A DNA stretch of 64,000 bases, taken from Rhizobacter sp. Root1238. GTDB lineage: Bacteria; Pseudomonadota; Gammaproteobacteria; Burkholderiales; Burkholderiaceae_C. The notes under the pieces are model-generated. The model saw nothing but the letters and a program-made list of their open reading frames with translations, made no database searches and had not been told where the DNA came from. The position numbers and the translations under genes were made by a program. How positions within the stretch are numbered: position 1 is the first letter of the stretch; each line of letters starts with the position of its first letter. The stretch covers positions 173,862-237,861 of the forward strand of contig NZ_LMDM01000047.1 of NCBI RefSeq assembly GCF_001425825.1. Direction: 5' to 3'. Shown one piece after another: positions 44,764 through 52,769 of the stretch.

Positions 44764-45879
44764 TCAGCCGAAGCGGCCCGGCCCCGACGTGTTGGGCGGA
44801 CCGAACTCCGCGGGCAGCGAGGGCCCCGGATCTTCGCCCTCGGCCACTTCCGTCAGCAGCGCGGCGGCACTGCGCACCAGCGGCCACGCCAGCGTCGCGC
44901 CGGTGCCGTCGGTGCTCTCCATGCCGAGTTCGAGCAATGCAAGCGCATGGAACAGTCCCAGCGTCTGCGTCAGGCCCGGGTGGGTGTGGCTGCGGCAGAA
45001 GACGCAGTAGTCGGTGACGGTCGGCGCGATGCGCGACGCCACCATCAACGCGGCGCAGGCCGGCACGCCATCCGCCATGATCAGGTGGCGCTTGCTCGAC
45101 GCGACGAGCATCACGCCGACCATCATCGCGATCTCGAAACCACCATACGCCGCCAGCACCTCGACCGGATCAGTGACGTCGCGGTGACGCCCCTGCGCGC
45201 CCTGCAGCACCATCAGCAAGCGGGCTTCGTGGTCGGTCCGCGTGCCGGGGCCACCGAACACCAGGTCGCGGATCGGCTCGCCGGACAGCCCCGACAGCAC
45301 CAGCGCCGCGCTCTCGTGCGAGCCGACGCCGACGCCGGCACAGGCGATCACGTTGCCGGGCAAGGCATCGGCGATCTCCATGCCGGCGCGGATCGCGGCA
45401 TGCGCCTGGTCGAGCGTCATCGCGACGTTGACCCGCGCGTTGCGCGTGCCGTGGGCGATCTTGCGGGCCATCAGCCGCGGGTGCGGTGCCACCGCCTCGG
45501 CGACGCCGCAGTCGACGACGCTCAGCTCCAGCCCCTGGATGCGTGCGAACACCGACACCGGCAGCTGCGAGGCCAGCAGGTTCTGCACCAACCGGGCCGT
45601 CGACGGCTGGCCGACCGGGCTGATGCCGTCGACCGCCAGGCCGTGGTCGGAGGCGAACAGCGCGATCTGCGGCGAACTGAAGCGCGGCTTCAGCGTGTTC
45701 TGGATCAGGCCCAGGCGCACCGCCAGCGGTTCGAGCTCGCCCAGGTTGCCGGTCACTTCGCTGCGGCGCTTGAGCTTCTCGCGCAGTGCCTGCTCGAGAA
45801 GCGGATTGGCCGTGGGAGAGATCAGTGATCGGTTGACGGACATGGGCAGGTTGTTGGGGCGTGCCGCAGAGGTCGTCAT
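44764..45879 (-). CDS. cobT: CobT-like phosphoribosyltransferase homologue, divergent
   Basis: A 371-residue homologue of nicotinate-nucleotide-dimethylbenzimidazole phosphoribosyltransferase, which activates the lower ligand of cobamides. The fold is clear: VTGNLGELEPLAVRLG near 42-56, FASDHGLAVDGISP, GGFEIAMMVGVMLVA. However, where the classical enzyme has GEGSGA near its C-terminus, this protein has TDGTGA (D324), and the GEMG loop is replaced by GVGSHES at about 183-189, so both important glutamates seem changed. No cobalamin genes are near. It may have another substrate or no such activity. A second ATG lies at 45843. Confidence 0.78.
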   Translation of the reverse strand: MTTSAARPNNLPMSVNRSLISPTANPLLEQALREKLKRRSEVTGNLGELEPLAVRLGLIQNTLKPRFSSPQIALFASDHGLAVDGISPVGQPSTARLVQNLLASQLPVSVFARIQGLELSVVDCGVAEAVAPHPRLMARKIAHGTRNARVNVAMTLDQAHAAIRAGMEIADALPGNVIACAGVGVGSHESAALVLSGLSGEPIRDLVFGGPGTRTDHEARLLMVLQGAQGRHRDVTDPVEVLAAYGGFEIAMMVGVMLVASSKRHLIMADGVPACAALMVASRIAPTVTDYCVFCRSHTHPGLTQTLGLFHALALLELGMESTDGTGATLAWPLVRSAAALLTEVAEGEDPGPSLPAEFGPPNTSGPGRFG

Positions 45880-46015
45880 GGAATTCGCCCCGGCGTCGCC
45901 GTCACTTCGTTCGCTTCGATTTCGACTGTCGAGCGTGGATTGTGGGGCAGCGTTCGCCGCCGCGGCAATGCCGTGTCACCCCTAGACTGCATGGGCGTTG
46001 CGAGCACGGCGGGCC

Positions 46016-47596
46016 TCAGCGCAGGAACAGGCGGTAGACCGGGTTGTCGGTCTCGTCGACGCACGGGTAGGCGAGGCCCTCGAGGAATTCCTTGAAGGCC
46101 TTGCGGTCGCCGCGCGGCAGCTGGATGCCGACCAGGATGCGGCCGTAGTCGGCGCCCTGGTTGCGGTAGTGGAACAGGCTGATGTTCCAGTCCGGGTGCA
46201 TCGACGACAGGAAGCGCATCAGCGCGCCCGGGCGCTCGGGGAACACGAAGCGGTACAGCCGCTCGTCGTTCGCGAGTTCGCTGCGCCCGCCGACCATGTG
46301 GCGCACGTGTTGCTTGGCCAGTTCGTCGTCGGTCAGGTCGACGGTGGCGAAACCCTGCTTGCCGAAGCTGCGCGCGATCTTCGCCGACTCGGCGCGGTTG
46401 CTGGTGGCCAGGCCGACGAACACGTGGGCCTGGTTCGCGTCCGAGATGCGGTAGTTGAACTCGGTGACGCTGCGCGCGCCGATCAGCTCGCACAGGCGAC
46501 GGAAGCTGCCGCGCTCTTCAGGGATCGTCACTGCGAACAGCGCCTCGCGCTCTTCGCCGACTTCGGCCCGCTCCGCGACGAAGCGCAGCCGGTCGAAATT
46601 CATGTTGGCGCCGCAGGTGATCGCGACCAGCGTGCAGCCCTTCAGCTTGTGCGTCTCGGCGTACTGCTTGATGGCGGCCACGCCGAGGGCGCCGGCCGGC
46701 TCGAGGATGCTGCGGGTGTCCTGGAACACGTCCTTGATCGCGGCGCACACTGCGTCGGTGTCGACCAGCACGAAGTCGTCGACCAGTTCGCGCGTCAGCC
46801 GGAAGGTCTCTTCGCCGACCAGCTTGACCGCGGTGCCGTCGGAGAACAGGCCCACGTCGTTCAGTTGCACGCGCTTGCCGGCCTTGACCGAGCGCAGCAT
46901 CGCGTCGGAGTCGGTGGTCTGCACGCCGATCACCTTGATCTCGGGCCGCACCGCCTTGATGTAGGCGGCGATGCCGGAGACCAGGCCGCCGCCGCCGATC
47001 GCGACGAACACCGCGTCGATCGGGCCCTGGTGCTGGCGCAGGATCTCCATCGCGATGGTGCCCTGGCCGGCGATCACGTCCGGGTCGTCGAACGGATGCA
47101 CGAAGGTCAGGCCGCGGCTCTTCTCGAGTTCGAGCGCGTGCACGTAGGCGTCGGAGTAGCTGTCGCCGAACAGCACGACCTCGCCGCCGAGCGCGCGCAC
47201 CGCGTCGATCTTCACGCGTGGGGTCGTCACCGGCATAACGACGACCGCGGCGCAGCCGAGCTTGTGGGCGCCGAGCGCCACGCCCTGCGCATGGTTGCCG
47301 GCCGAGGCGCAGATGACGCCGCGCTTCAGCGCCGCGGGCTCCAGGTGCGCCATCTTGTTGTACGCGCCGCGCAGCTTGAAGCTGAACACCGGCTGGCTGT
47401 CCTCGCGCTTGAGCAGCACCTGGTTGCCGACGCGCTTCGAGAGGCTGCGCGCGGTCTCGAGCGGCGTCTCGTCGGCCACGTCGTAGACCTTGGCGGTCAG
47501 GATCTTCTGCAGGTAGTCGGAGAGGCCGAGCGGCGAGCCGGCGGCTTTGACGGGCGCGGGGCGCGGCGATTTCTTCGGGCGAGCGGCGCCAGCCAT
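46016..47596 (-). CDS. ilvA: Threonine deaminase (threonine ammonia-lyase, biosynthetic)
   Basis: IlvA converts threonine (and serine) to 2-oxobutanoate (pyruvate) with PLP, first in isoleucine synthesis. The 526-residue protein has PLP lysine K74 in FSFKLRGAYNKM, the glycine-rich loop (SAGNHAQGVA), and two C-terminal ACT-like regulatory domains (about 340-425 and 435-526), so feedback by isoleucine is expected. GAGGAG lies seven bases before the ATG. Between its promoter and the gene lies a hairpin with a U run, indicating attenuation. Confidence 0.97.
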   Translation of the reverse strand: MAGAARPKKSPRPAPVKAAGSPLGLSDYLQKILTAKVYDVADETPLETARSLSKRVGNQVLLKREDSQPVFSFKLRGAYNKMAHLEPAALKRGVICASAGNHAQGVALGAHKLGCAAVVVMPVTTPRVKIDAVRALGGEVVLFGDSYSDAYVHALELEKSRGLTFVHPFDDPDVIAGQGTIAMEILRQHQGPIDAVFVAIGGGGLVSGIAAYIKAVRPEIKVIGVQTTDSDAMLRSVKAGKRVQLNDVGLFSDGTAVKLVGEETFRLTRELVDDFVLVDTDAVCAAIKDVFQDTRSILEPAGALGVAAIKQYAETHKLKGCTLVAITCGANMNFDRLRFVAERAEVGEEREALFAVTIPEERGSFRRLCELIGARSVTEFNYRISDANQAHVFVGLATSNRAESAKIARSFGKQGFATVDLTDDELAKQHVRHMVGGRSELANDERLYRFVFPERPGALMRFLSSMHPDWNISLFHYRNQGADYGRILVGIQLPRGDRKAFKEFLEGLAYPCVDETDNPVYRLFLR

Positions 47597-47678
47597 CGGG
47601 AGACTCCTCGGAGGGTTGTTCTGGGGGCGCCGGATGATACGTCAGTGGTCGCCAACCGCACGTCGAGCGCGCGGCCAA

Positions 47679-47710
47679 GAAAAAAGCCCAAGTCATTGCT
47701 GACTTGGGCT
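47679..47710 (-). terminator. Intrinsic terminator in the ilvA leader (attenuator)
   Basis: On the minus strand AGCCCAAGTCA (47710-47700) pairs exactly with TGACTTGGGCT (47695-47685) through a GCAA loop, followed by TTTTTT at 47685-47680. It lies between the ilvA promoter and ilvA and is not suited to the plus strand, where no U run follows. Confidence 0.88.
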
Positions 47711-47764
47711 GAATCCACCAATGGAGGAGGTGGAGGAGACAAACGGTGATGTCCCGGAAGACAT
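47693..47764 (-). CDS. Predicted leader peptide of ilvA
   Basis: A 23-codon frame starting 4-5 nt after the predicted transcript start and ending at a TGA inside the terminator hairpin. Nine of 23 residues are Ser and two are Thr (core SSTSS at 10-14), with single Val and Ile. This frame placement is as in classical attenuators, but the usual Ile/Val/Leu run is missing. It has no Shine-Dalgarno, so it would need leaderless translation. Confidence 0.4.
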   Translation of the reverse strand: MSSGTSPFVSSTSSIGGFSPSQQ

Positions 47765-47774
47765 CGATTGCGCG

Positions 47775-47803
47775 AGTGTAGCCGCAGTGATGCTGCGCTG
47801 CAA
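47775..47803 (-). promoter_or_regulatory. Sigma-70 promoter of ilvA
   Basis: TTGCAG (47803-47798) and TACACT (47780-47775) with a 17-bp spacer on the minus strand, an excellent match. Predicted start near 47768. Confidence 0.7.
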
Positions 47804-47906
47804 TATCCGTGAGGGGGAACGGTGGCCGCGCGGCGCCTGTCGGCGTGACGGGATGCACAATGCCGGGCGCCCGCTGGGGCGATTTGCCGAAGGCTGGAGT
47901 CGAACG

Positions 47907-48329
47907 ATGGAATGCACGATCAACTGGATGCCCGCGACCGGGATGGGCATGGTCGCCGAGACCGGCAGCGGCCATGTGCTGCTGATGGACGGCGCGCCGG
48001 ATGGTGGGGGCCGCAACCTCGCGCCGCGGCCGATGGAGACGGTGCTCGCCGGCACCGGTGGCTGCACCGCCTACGACGTGGTGCTGATCCTGAAGCGCGG
48101 CCGGCACGAGGTGACCGGTTGCCAGGTGAAGGTGCAGGCCGAACGGGCGCCGGTCGACCCGAAGGTCTTCACGAAGATCCACCTGCATTTCACCGTCAGC
48201 GGCAAGGGCTTGCCGGCGCAGGCCGTCGAACGCGCGATCCAGATGTCGCACGACAAGTACTGCTCGGCCACCATCATGCTGGCCGAGACGGCCGAGATCA
48301 CGACCAGTTTCGAGATCGTCGAGGCCTGA
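47907..48329 (+). CDS. OsmC/YhfA-family protein
   Basis: A 140-residue OsmC-like protein. It begins MECTINWMPATGMGMVAETG and has the family's segment GGCTAYDVVLILKRGR, with cysteine in GGCTAYD and a second in SHDKYCSATIML, the two thiol positions of OsmC/Ohr relatives; this arrangement is nearest to YhfA. The OsmC group reduces organic peroxides, but for the YhfA branch the activity is unproven. GGAG lies seven bases before the ATG at 47907. It is divergent from ilvA. Confidence 0.88.
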   Translation: MECTINWMPATGMGMVAETGSGHVLLMDGAPDGGGRNLAPRPMETVLAGTGGCTAYDVVLILKRGRHEVTGCQVKVQAERAPVDPKVFTKIHLHFTVSGKGLPAQAVERAIQMSHDKYCSATIMLAETAEITTSFEIVEA

Positions 48330-48350
48330 GCCGCGTTCGGCCCGATCGCG

Positions 48351-49007
48351 TCAGATGCGGTGCGCGGTGGCCGTCATGACGCGTGCCGCCAGGCGCATCG
48401 CGGTGCGTACCGGCCGTGGCAACGCGACGCCGCCGGCATGGCGCGCGTCGTCGGCATGCCGAGCTTCGTCGTCCTTCATCTGCTGCACGATGGCGCGCGA
48501 TGCGTCGTCCGCGGCGGGCAACTGCTCGTTGTGGCCCGCCAGGTGCGCCTCGACCTGGCGTTCCGTTTCGACGATGAAGCCGAGGCTGATGCGGTCACCG
48601 GCCAGGCCGGCCACCCAGCCGATGCCGAAGGCGCCCGCGTACCACAGCGGGTTCAACAGGCTGCGGTGCGCCTGCAGTTCGACCAGCCGCTGGTGCGTCC
48701 ACGACAGGTGGTCCGCCTCTTCCCGCGCGGCGGCCTCGCAGTGCGTGCGCAGCGCCGGATCGCGCGCCGTCAGCGCCTGCGCCTGGTAGAGCGCCTGCGC
48801 GCAGACCTCGCCGACGTGGTTGACGCGCATCAGGGCGCCAGACAACTGCTGTTCGGCCTGCGTCAGGGTCGGCAGCGTGCGCGCCGGCGTGGGTTTCGAT
48901 GCGGCGCCGGGTGTCGATGCCGCCAGGGTTCTGAGGGCGCTGTCGGCCGCGCCCAGCCATTGGTCGACGCGCGACAGCGAACGGCCGGAAGTTGGGAAGG
49001 AAGCCAT
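48351..49007 (-). CDS. coq7: 3-demethoxyubiquinol 3-hydroxylase Coq7
   Basis: Coq7 hydroxylates demethoxyubiquinol in ubiquinone synthesis using a di-iron centre. The 218-residue protein has the four-helix core with iron ligands in [36 protein letters not shown] and DEARHADDA, and an Ala/Pro-rich N-terminal part of about 45 residues. Start ATG 49007 gives [19 protein letters not shown], near the usual N-terminus. It converges with the OsmC gene and its start faces the porin genes. Confidence 0.94.
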   Translation of the reverse strand: MASFPTSGRSLSRVDQWLGAADSALRTLAASTPGAASKPTPARTLPTLTQAEQQLSGALMRVNHVGEVCAQALYQAQALTARDPALRTHCEAAAREEADHLSWTHQRLVELQAHRSLLNPLWYAGAFGIGWVAGLAGDRISLGFIVETERQVEAHLAGHNEQLPAADDASRAIVQQMKDDEARHADDARHAGGVALPRPVRTAMRLAARVMTATAHRI

Positions 49008-49250
49008 GGGTGCAGGATACCGAACGATCGCGAACGTCGAACTGCGCCAGCACAGCAAGCATGCTTTCGTGTCGATTCCGTGCACGTTGTGCTCAGACAA
49101 CAAATGGCCCCAATGCAGCGCCACGAGCCTTTGCTTACATGCCGCGCTCTGGTGCAATACGGCAACTTCCACTGAGGAGGTTGGCTCGGTCTGTCCCCGG
49201 CGGGGATTCTGGTGACCGGGACCTCTTGTTCAACTTAGGAGATCGTCGCA

Positions 49251-50303
49251 ATGAAAAAATCTCTACTCGTTCTCGCAGCTCTGGGCGCTTTTGCCGGTGC
49301 AGCTTCGGCGCAGTCGTCGGTCACGCTGTTCGGTATCGTCGACGTCAACGCCCGCTACACCAAGAACGGCGACCTGAAGGTCAAGTCGCTTAGCACGGAC
49401 GGCCTCAACAGCAGCCGCCTCGGCTTTCGTGGTGTCGAGGACCTGGGTGGCGGCCTGAAGGCCGGCTTCTGGCTGGAAACGAGCTTTGGTGCTGATTCGG
49501 GCTCCGGTGGCACCACCAGCGGCAACTCGACGAACAGCACGAACCGCTTCTGGCATCGTCGTTCGACCGTCAGCCTGCTCGGCAACTTCGGTGAAATCCG
49601 TGCTGGTCGCGAACTGACCGCAACCTACACGGGCTTTGCCGACTACGACGTGATGGGCACGAACGGCGTCGGCGACGTCGGTCACTTCAACAACCCGACC
49701 ACCGTCGGCGCTACGCTGGTCGACACGGCCACCCGTGCCGACAACATGGTGAGCTACTACACCCCGGCTCTGGGCGGCTTGTATGCCCGCGCGTCGGTGG
49801 CCGCTGGTGAAGGCACCACCGGCAAGAAGCACATCGCCGGCCGCATCGGCTACGCTGCCGGTCCGCTGGACGTGTCGGGCTCCTACGGCACGACGGAAGC
49901 CAACGCAACTGAAGACAAGTACAAGAAGGGCAACATCGGCGCTTCGTACGACTTCGGTGTCGTCAAGGTCCTGGGCTTTGTTTCTCAAGCCAAGTTCCTG
50001 GATGCCAAGCAAAACGTGATCGACGTCGGCGTCTCGGTGCCGGTCGGCCCGAGCACCTTCCGCGTTGGCTATGTCCGTGTCGATGCCAAGGGCACGATCG
50101 GCGCTACCAACATCGATGCCAACGACGCCAACCAGTTCGCGATCGGCTACCAGTACGACCTGTCCAAGCGCACCGCGCTGTACAGCACGTACGCCCAGAT
50201 CAAGAACAAGGGCGCTGCCGCCTTCACCGTGGCAACGCCCCCGGCAGCAGTGGCTGGCCAGAAGTCGCAAGGCTTCGAAGCCGGTATCCGCCACTCGTTC
50301 TGA
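49251..50303 (+). CDS. General porin, Omp32/Gram-negative porin 4 type (first copy)
   Basis: A 350-residue trimeric porin. Signal peptide MKKSLLVLAALGAFAGAASA, then QSSVTLFGIVDVNARY, the VEDLGGGLKAGFWLE phrase, the constriction-zone FGEIRAGRELT and the final strand GIRHSF with C-terminal Phe. Allows small hydrophilic solutes through the outer membrane. TAGGAGA lies nine bases before the ATG. A second porin with the same layout follows after its terminator. Codon use shows less third-position G/C than neighbours, as usual for highly expressed genes. Confidence 0.95.
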   Translation: MKKSLLVLAALGAFAGAASAQSSVTLFGIVDVNARYTKNGDLKVKSLSTDGLNSSRLGFRGVEDLGGGLKAGFWLETSFGADSGSGGTTSGNSTNSTNRFWHRRSTVSLLGNFGEIRAGRELTATYTGFADYDVMGTNGVGDVGHFNNPTTVGATLVDTATRADNMVSYYTPALGGLYARASVAAGEGTTGKKHIAGRIGYAAGPLDVSGSYGTTEANATEDKYKKGNIGASYDFGVVKVLGFVSQAKFLDAKQNVIDVGVSVPVGPSTFRVGYVRVDAKGTIGATNIDANDANQFAIGYQYDLSKRTALYSTYAQIKNKGAAAFTVATPPAAVAGQKSQGFEAGIRHSF

Positions 50304-50347
50304 TCGCAGCGGCACGGCTTGCCGTGTCACGCTGATGCAGACCGTTC

Positions 50348-50375
50348 AAAGGCCGCCTTCGGGCGGCCTTTTTCA
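50348..50375 (+). terminator. Terminator after first porin
   Basis: AAAGGCCGCC (50348-50357), TTCG tetraloop, GGCGGCCTTT (50362-50371) and further T bases. Confidence 0.95.
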
Positions 50376-50546
50376 TGGGCGTGTCGCCTGAGTGACACGA
50401 ATTGACACAACAAGAACGATCAGCGCTTTGTCGCAATCAAGGTTTACGCCAGTGAACGGGCAGCAACAAGGAAGCGCACGACCGTGCAGCTTCCGTGACA
50501 ATTAATTCAACAAGAATTCGTTCGCTACCGACAACAGGAGACAACT

Positions 50547-51644
50547 GTGAAAAAGACGATCTTGGTGACTGCGGCACTCGCTGCGATGGGTTCTTCGGCA
50601 TTCGCGCAGTCGAGTGTCACGATCTACGGCATCGTCGACGTGGCGGTGCGTCACACGTCGAACGAGCAGAACTCCGGAGGCGACGAGGGCATGTGGCGCG
50701 AAATAGGCGGCGGCATGTCGCAAAGCCGCCTGGGCATCAACACCGTCGAAGACCTTGGTGGCGGCAACAAGGCGCTGGTCAACCTGGAGCACCGGCTGTT
50801 GCCCGACAACGGCACGCAAGCCGCCACACAGTTCTGGCAGCAGTCCTGGGTCGGCTTGCAGACCGGCTTCGGTCGCGTGTCCCTGGGACGGCAATACAAC
50901 GTGCTGTTCGACGTCGTCACCAGCACCTACGCGTCCTATCCCTATTCGCCGTACTTCGAGGCCTACAAGCCGGAGATCGGATTCGCGCTGGGCGCCCGCG
51001 CCGACAACATGGTCAAGTACCTGATCGAAGTCGGTCCGGTGCGCGCCGCGCTGCAGGTGTCGGCGGGTGAGGGCTCGGCCACCGGCGGGAAGACTGTCGG
51101 CGGCTACCTGCGCTATTCGGACAGCGGCATCGGTGCAGGCCTCGGCTACGAAGAGTATGAATTCGCGTCGGGCAAGAAATTGAAGGGCACGACCTTCGGT
51201 GCGTCGTACAAGACAGGCCCGTGGTACTTCAATGCCGGCTGGGGCGAGAACAAGGTCGACCCGGGCCTGACAGCCACCGACAGGGCGGTTCTCGGCTCGT
51301 TCTGGACCGGCACCGCCAACGGTGGCTTCGGCGGCGCGGCCTTCCTGGCGGCCGACAAGCGCCAGATCTGGAGCGTCGGCACCAACTTCCAGGCCACGAC
51401 CGAGCTGAACCTCGGCATCCATTACTTCCATGCGAAGCAGAGCGGGCCGCTGGCGTCCGCCGATGCCACCGCGAAGTTCCTGACAGCCGCTGCCGACTAT
51501 GCACTGTCCAAGCGCACGGATGCCTACGTCGAGGCCGACACCACCAAGCTGAGCGGCAACGTCAGCCTGAACGGCGCCGGCGGTGCGGCCAACGGCGCCC
51601 AGAAGCGCAATGGCTTCACGATCGGGCTGCGCCACCGCTTCTGA
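50547..51644 (+). CDS. General porin, second copy, GTG start
   Basis: A 365-residue porin of the same family as the preceding one: MKKTILVTAALAAMGSSAFA signal peptide, QSSVTIYGIVDVAVRHTS, VEDLGGGNKALVNLEHRL, FGRVSLGRQYNVLF, and C-terminal IGLRHRF. It begins with GTG at 50547, ten bases after AGGAGA; no ATG is suitable. The external loops differ from those of the first copy, so the pair looks like an old tandem duplication with different solute preference or regulation. A terminator follows. Confidence 0.94.
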   Translation: MKKTILVTAALAAMGSSAFAQSSVTIYGIVDVAVRHTSNEQNSGGDEGMWREIGGGMSQSRLGINTVEDLGGGNKALVNLEHRLLPDNGTQAATQFWQQSWVGLQTGFGRVSLGRQYNVLFDVVTSTYASYPYSPYFEAYKPEIGFALGARADNMVKYLIEVGPVRAALQVSAGEGSATGGKTVGGYLRYSDSGIGAGLGYEEYEFASGKKLKGTTFGASYKTGPWYFNAGWGENKVDPGLTATDRAVLGSFWTGTANGGFGGAAFLAADKRQIWSVGTNFQATTELNLGIHYFHAKQSGPLASADATAKFLTAAADYALSKRTDAYVEADTTKLSGNVSLNGAGGAANGAQKRNGFTIGLRHRF

Positions 51645-51666
51645 TCTCCGACGCGTTTTGCAAGCC

Positions 51667-51693
51667 AGGGCCGCCATCGAGCGGCCCTTTTTT
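51667..51693 (+). terminator. Terminator after second porin
   Basis: AGGGCCGC (51667-51674), a CATCGA loop, GCGGCCCT (51681-51688), then TTTTT. It isolates the porins from the ABC operon. Confidence 0.92.
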
Positions 51694-51785
51694 CATGCGT
51701 GTGCAGACGCCGGGCCCCTCGTTTGCCCGAGGCGGTTCGGAAGTTGCTTCGGAAGTAAAGTCACGCGGGATCCCTTCACGCACGC

Positions 51786-52769
51786 ATGCTCGCCTTCATC
51801 ATTCGCCGGTTCCTTCAAGCCATCGTCGTGATGCTGTCGGTGGCCTTCATCTCCTTCATGCTGTTCCAGTATGTCGGCGACCCGGTCACCAACCTGCTCG
51901 GCCAGGAGGCGACGCCCGCGCAGCGGGCACAGCTGCGCGCCGACCTGGGGCTCGACAAGCCGTTTCCGATCCAGTTCGCACGCTTCGTCGGCAATGCGGT
52001 GCAAGGCGAGTTCGGGCTGAGCCTGCGCCAGGGCCGCAAGGTGTCGTCGCTGATCGTCGAGCGGCTGCCCGCGACGCTCGAACTCTCGTTCACTGCCGCA
52101 GTGATCGCGCTGGCGATCGGCATTCCGTTCGGCGTCTATGCTGCACTGCGACGCGGCAGTTTCCTGTCGCAGTCGCTGATGACGCTGTCTCTGCTCGGCG
52201 TGTCGCTGCCCACGTTCCTGATCGGCATCCTGCTGATCTATGTCTTTGCCGTCACGCTGAAGTGGCTGCCCAGCTTCTCGCGCGGCGAGGTGGTCGCCTT
52301 CGGGGCGTGGACCTCGGGCTTCTTCACCGTCGACGGCTGGAAGCACCTGATCCTGCCGTCGGTCACGCTGGCGGCCTTCCAGTTGACGCTGATCATGCGG
52401 CTCGTCCGCTCCGAGATGCTCGAGGTGCTGCGGGCCGACTACATCAAGTTCGCCCGCGCGCGCGGCTTGCCGAACCGGGTCGTGTATTTCTCGCATGCGC
52501 TGCGCAACACGCTGGTGCCGGTGATCACGATCACCGGGCTGCAGCTCGGCGCGCTGATCGCGTTCGCCATCATCACCGAGCAGGTGTTCCAGTGGCCCGG
52601 CATGGGGCTGCTGTTCATCCAGGCGGTGACCTTTGCCGACATCCCGGTGATGGCGGCCTACCTCTGCCTGATCGCGTTGATCTTCGTCGTGATCAACCTG
52701 GTCGTCGATCTTCTCTACTTTGCCGTCGATCCGCGCCTGCGCGTGGAGCGCACGGCAGGAGTGCACTGA
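51786..52769 (+). CDS. ABC transporter permease, DppB/OppB type
   Basis: A 327-residue inner-membrane permease with six hydrophobic segments, typical start MLAFIIRRFLQAIVVMLSVAFISF, and the EAA loop YIKFARARGLPNRVVYFSHALRN for contact with the ATPases. The LDKPFPIQFARFVGNAVQGEFGLSLR stretch is in all DppB/OppB proteins. It starts a five-gene operon-like block for a peptide-type importer (the M20 gene overlaps its stop). Before the ATG only a weak GGGAT is seen. Confidence 0.95.
   Translation: MLAFIIRRFLQAIVVMLSVAFISFMLFQYVGDPVTNLLGQEATPAQRAQLRADLGLDKPFPIQFARFVGNAVQGEFGLSLRQGRKVSSLIVERLPATLELSFTAAVIALAIGIPFGVYAALRRGSFLSQSLMTLSLLGVSLPTFLIGILLIYVFAVTLKWLPSFSRGEVVAFGAWTSGFFTVDGWKHLILPSVTLAAFQLTLIMRLVRSEMLEVLRADYIKFARARGLPNRVVYFSHALRNTLVPVITITGLQLGALIAFAIITEQVFQWPGMGLLFIQAVTFADIPVMAAYLCLIALIFVVINLVVDLLYFAVDPRLRVERTAGVH

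Noticed and set aside
47679-47803. Reading the ilvA leader in another frame, which gives Trp-Trp and Leu-rich codons (LLHLLHWW), as a Trp or Leu leader peptide.
   Set aside because: That frame has no start codon after the predicted transcript start and no stop before or in the hairpin; it stays open far past it. The frame with ATG and TGA is the better one.
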